Below, piece after piece: positions 12,425-13,939 of a stretch of DNA of 13,939 nt (positions are counted from its first letter, which is position 1; every line of letters starts with the position of its first letter). Under the pieces are notes generated by a model. It did no database searches. It worked only from the letters and a program-made list of their open reading frames with translations, and was not told where the DNA came from. Origin of the DNA: Dehalococcoidia bacterium (lineage in GTDB: Bacteria > Chloroflexota > Dehalococcoidia > Dehalococcoidales > RBG-16-60-22). The translations under genes and the position numbers were made by a program. The stretch spans positions 1 through 13,939 of the forward strand of contig JAUXAC010000025.1 in the NCBI GenBank assembly GCA_030615035.1, given 5' to 3'.

Positions 12425-13386
12425 CTGAGGAACTGGACAAAGTGATAAAGCTAAAAAAAAGTGGTACTAGCTGGTTAAAAATCCAGCATGAGACAGGGAT
12501 TAACCGACGAACTGCGAAGCGGGCCTACGAAAAGTGGGAGCACAGCCAATCCCCGGAGGTACTCAGGGAAGCCCGCAGAGATGTGGCCGCAAAAGCATTT
12601 CTTGAACACATGAGCTCCCTCATCACGTTAGCTGGATCCGTAGTCGCGGCATTGAGTGTGCCATCCTCGCCCAACTTGATGGACAGAAATGCTGAGCAGT
12701 TCTTTTCCGGGCTGTGGCATCAGGATCTCCTTCTGCGTTGGACCTATATACCATCCGAAACTAGGGAGTATTATCTAATGTCCCAGGAGCACAAAAGAGA
12801 TATGCAATTCAACTTCCTCGAGAACGAGCTGCTTTTTAAGTGCCTTCAGGACCACACTCGTGGTGAAGGGGTACGATGGGAAGCCCTAAAGGAATGGAAA
12901 AAGGCCAGGGACAACTGTGTCAAAAGTCTCCCCAAGCTTCGGAAGGAACTCAGCGTGGGGGTAAACAATTTTCTCAAGCAGGAACGAGAGACGAACTTCT
13001 TGCAGAGGATTAAGGAGGAGGAACGGACAGGACACAACCCAGGCGACGAGATGGCGAAGGCAGTGCTTAACGCTGTATGGCAAGGTGTTGTCGAAGATAA
13101 GCTGGGGCAAGATTTGGTTCGTATGCCATCTCGCAGCGATGGTCAGGGCATAGTGAGAGTAAAAGATGAAACGTTCCTTATATTCAATGATAAGAGTCTA
13201 GCCGAAAAGGTAATCCTCATATGCAATCAGGTGGTTAATAACTTGTCAAAAGGAGATATGGTTAAGCAGTTACACAGCGAAGTTCATATAATGCAAAAGG
13301 CAACCGAGGAGCTCCGCCAGATGCTGAACCCGGTTAGGTTGACCCCTATGATACTTCGCACCCGGTGTGACCTGTGTCCTGCGTGA
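12403..13386 (+). CDS. 327-residue protein with N-terminal helix-turn-helix
   Basis: The start is GTG 12403 behind GGAGGTGAT (12389-12397), a near-perfect ribosome site. Residues about 8-45 (EELDKVIKLKKSGTSWLKIQ, then TGINRRTAKRAYEKW) form a helix-turn-helix of the kind found in transposases and regulators (arm GTSWLKI, then recognition helix RRTAKRAYEK). A possible hydrophobic helix follows (LITLAGSVVAALSV, residues about 72-85). The rest is long, charged and helical, without a catalytic motif I can see, and it ends in a lone Cys pair (CDLC). It is divergent from the replication operon across a duplicated control segment, which suggests a regulator such as a repressor. The family is not recognised. 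Confidence 0.75.
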   Translation: MKKIELAPEELDKVIKLKKSGTSWLKIQHETGINRRTAKRAYEKWEHSQSPEVLREARRDVAAKAFLEHMSSLITLAGSVVAALSVPSSPNLMDRNAEQFFSGLWHQDLLLRWTYIPSETREYYLMSQEHKRDMQFNFLENELLFKCLQDHTRGEGVRWEALKEWKKARDNCVKSLPKLRKELSVGVNNFLKQERETNFLQRIKEEERTGHNPGDEMAKAVLNAVWQGVVEDKLGQDLVRMPSRSDGQGIVRVKDETFLIFNDKSLAEKVILICNQVVNNLSKGDMVKQLHSEVHIMQKATEELRQMLNPVRLTPMILRTRCDLCPA

Positions 13387-13402
13387 CAGAACATAGGCCG
13401 AG

Positions 13403-13408
13403 TATAAT
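13403..13408 (+). promoter_or_regulatory. Possible -10 box for the integrase gene
   Basis: A perfect TATAAT lies 32 bases before the integrase ATG in a 54-base gap. The best -35 (GTGACA at 13383-13388) is only 14 bases upstream, which is short, so the promoter is uncertain. Confidence 0.35.
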
Positions 13409-13440
13409 CTTAAAAATCGAAGAAAGGAAAGGAGACAAAA

Positions 13441-13939
13441 ATGAGAGGACATATTAGGAAAAAGGGAGAGCGCTCCTGGCAAATTACTCTCGACACTGGC
13501 ACCGGGCCTAACGGTGAGCGGCGCCGGGTCTACGAGACAGTGCACGGTCGCAAGTCCGATGCACAAAAGAGATTGAATGAGCTGTTGGTCAGCTTGGAGA
13601 GGGGCATCTACAGCCCACCCGGACGGCTCACAGTGGGAGAGCACCTTCATGATTGGCTTGAAGGGTATGTTAAAACTAACTGCTCTCAGCGTACCCTGGA
13701 CGGCTACCAGTCCATTATAGAGACTCACTTAATACCCGCCCTGGGGCATATTCAGCTAAAGCACCTTCACCCCCAGGTGATTCAGGGCTATTACGGCGAG
13801 GCTATCGAAAAGGTATCACCTCGGACGGTAGCCAAACATCACCGGCTATTAAGCCAAGCTCTCAAATACGCTGTCAGACAAGGTTATTTAAGCCGCAATC
13901 CCTGCGGGCTTGTGGACGCACCATCGTGGAAAGGGAAGG
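13441..13939 (+). CDS. Phage-type tyrosine integrase, N-terminal part (cut by window edge)
   Basis: The first 166 codons are present. Residues 1-60 (MRGHIRKKGERSWQITLDTG, then GERRRVYETVHGRKSDAQKR) are the arm-type DNA-binding domain, with the usual short strand pattern followed by a helix. Residues about 62-160 are the SAM-like core-binding domain: LTVGEHLHDWLEGYVKTNCS, RTLDGYQSIIETHLIPALGH, and HHRLLSQALKYAVRQGYLSR. The catalytic domain lies beyond the window. AAAGGAGAC precedes ATG 13441. This is a complete-type integrase in contrast to the core-only recombinase at 4601, and it marks one edge of the element. No attachment site can be seen here. Confidence 0.88.
   Translation, partial: MRGHIRKKGERSWQITLDTGTGPNGERRRVYETVHGRKSDAQKRLNELLVSLERGIYSPPGRLTVGEHLHDWLEGYVKTNCSQRTLDGYQSIIETHLIPALGHIQLKHLHPQVIQGYYGEAIEKVSPRTVAKHHRLLSQALKYAVRQGYLSRNPCGLVDAPSWKGK

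Noticed and set aside
13270..13728. Leftward 152-codon frame opposite the integrase
   Set aside because: It covers the integrase start and the end of the HTH protein gene in antisense; the forward genes have clear domains.

Overview
The window looks like part of an integrated mobile element of a bacterium: a temperate phage, a phage-plasmid or an integrative element. Reading frames are dense, most genes have AGGAGG-type ribosome binding sites, GTG starts are common and base composition is moderate. I cannot name the host. A Gram-positive-like or Chloroflexota-like bacterium would fit, but that is a guess. No rRNA, tRNA, CRISPR array, IS element or virion gene was seen.

Layout. (1) Bases 1-2583, rightward: the end of an unknown small gene, an XRE-type helix-turn-helix gene, and a 656-residue protein joining a phospholipase-D-like nuclease domain to a P4/SF3-like ATPase. 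This looks like accessory cargo, possibly defence. (2) 2584-2968: a gene-free convergent zone full of hairpins. (3) 2969-3961, leftward: five tiny genes linked by nearly identical stop/ribosome-site/start junctions, then a 120-residue Cys-rich protein. These are driven from a consensus promoter at 4133-4161. Between promoter and first gene lies a 165-base leader that folds into a compact three-way junction, followed by a second hairpin against the ribosome site. (4) 4177-12207, leftward: a long replication operon. In transcription order it has an AbrB-like protein, an excisionase-like HTH, a lambda-O-like initiator with iterons inside its own gene, a DnaB helicase, two zinc-binding proteins, both subunits of a type IIB (topoisomerase VI-like) topoisomerase, a zinc ribbon, a catalytic-core-only tyrosine recombinase and a winged-helix-like protein. 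Its likely promoter is at 12242-12270. (5) 12271-13939: a divergent control region with a tandemly duplicated operator/start segment, a rightward HTH protein, and the first 166 codons of a phage-type integrase cut by the window edge.

How it may work together (inference). The O-like protein would bind the iterons in its own gene and recruit DnaB. The type IIB topoisomerase would remove supercoils or catenanes. The short recombinase could resolve multimers, and the integrase with the excisionase-like protein would move the element. The divergent region at about 12.2-12.4 kb looks like the decision switch.

The points most worth a second look are the structured leader RNA at 4035-4126, the intragenic origin at 11004-11182, the element-borne two-subunit topoisomerase, the nuclease-ATPase fusion, and the chain of minigenes.
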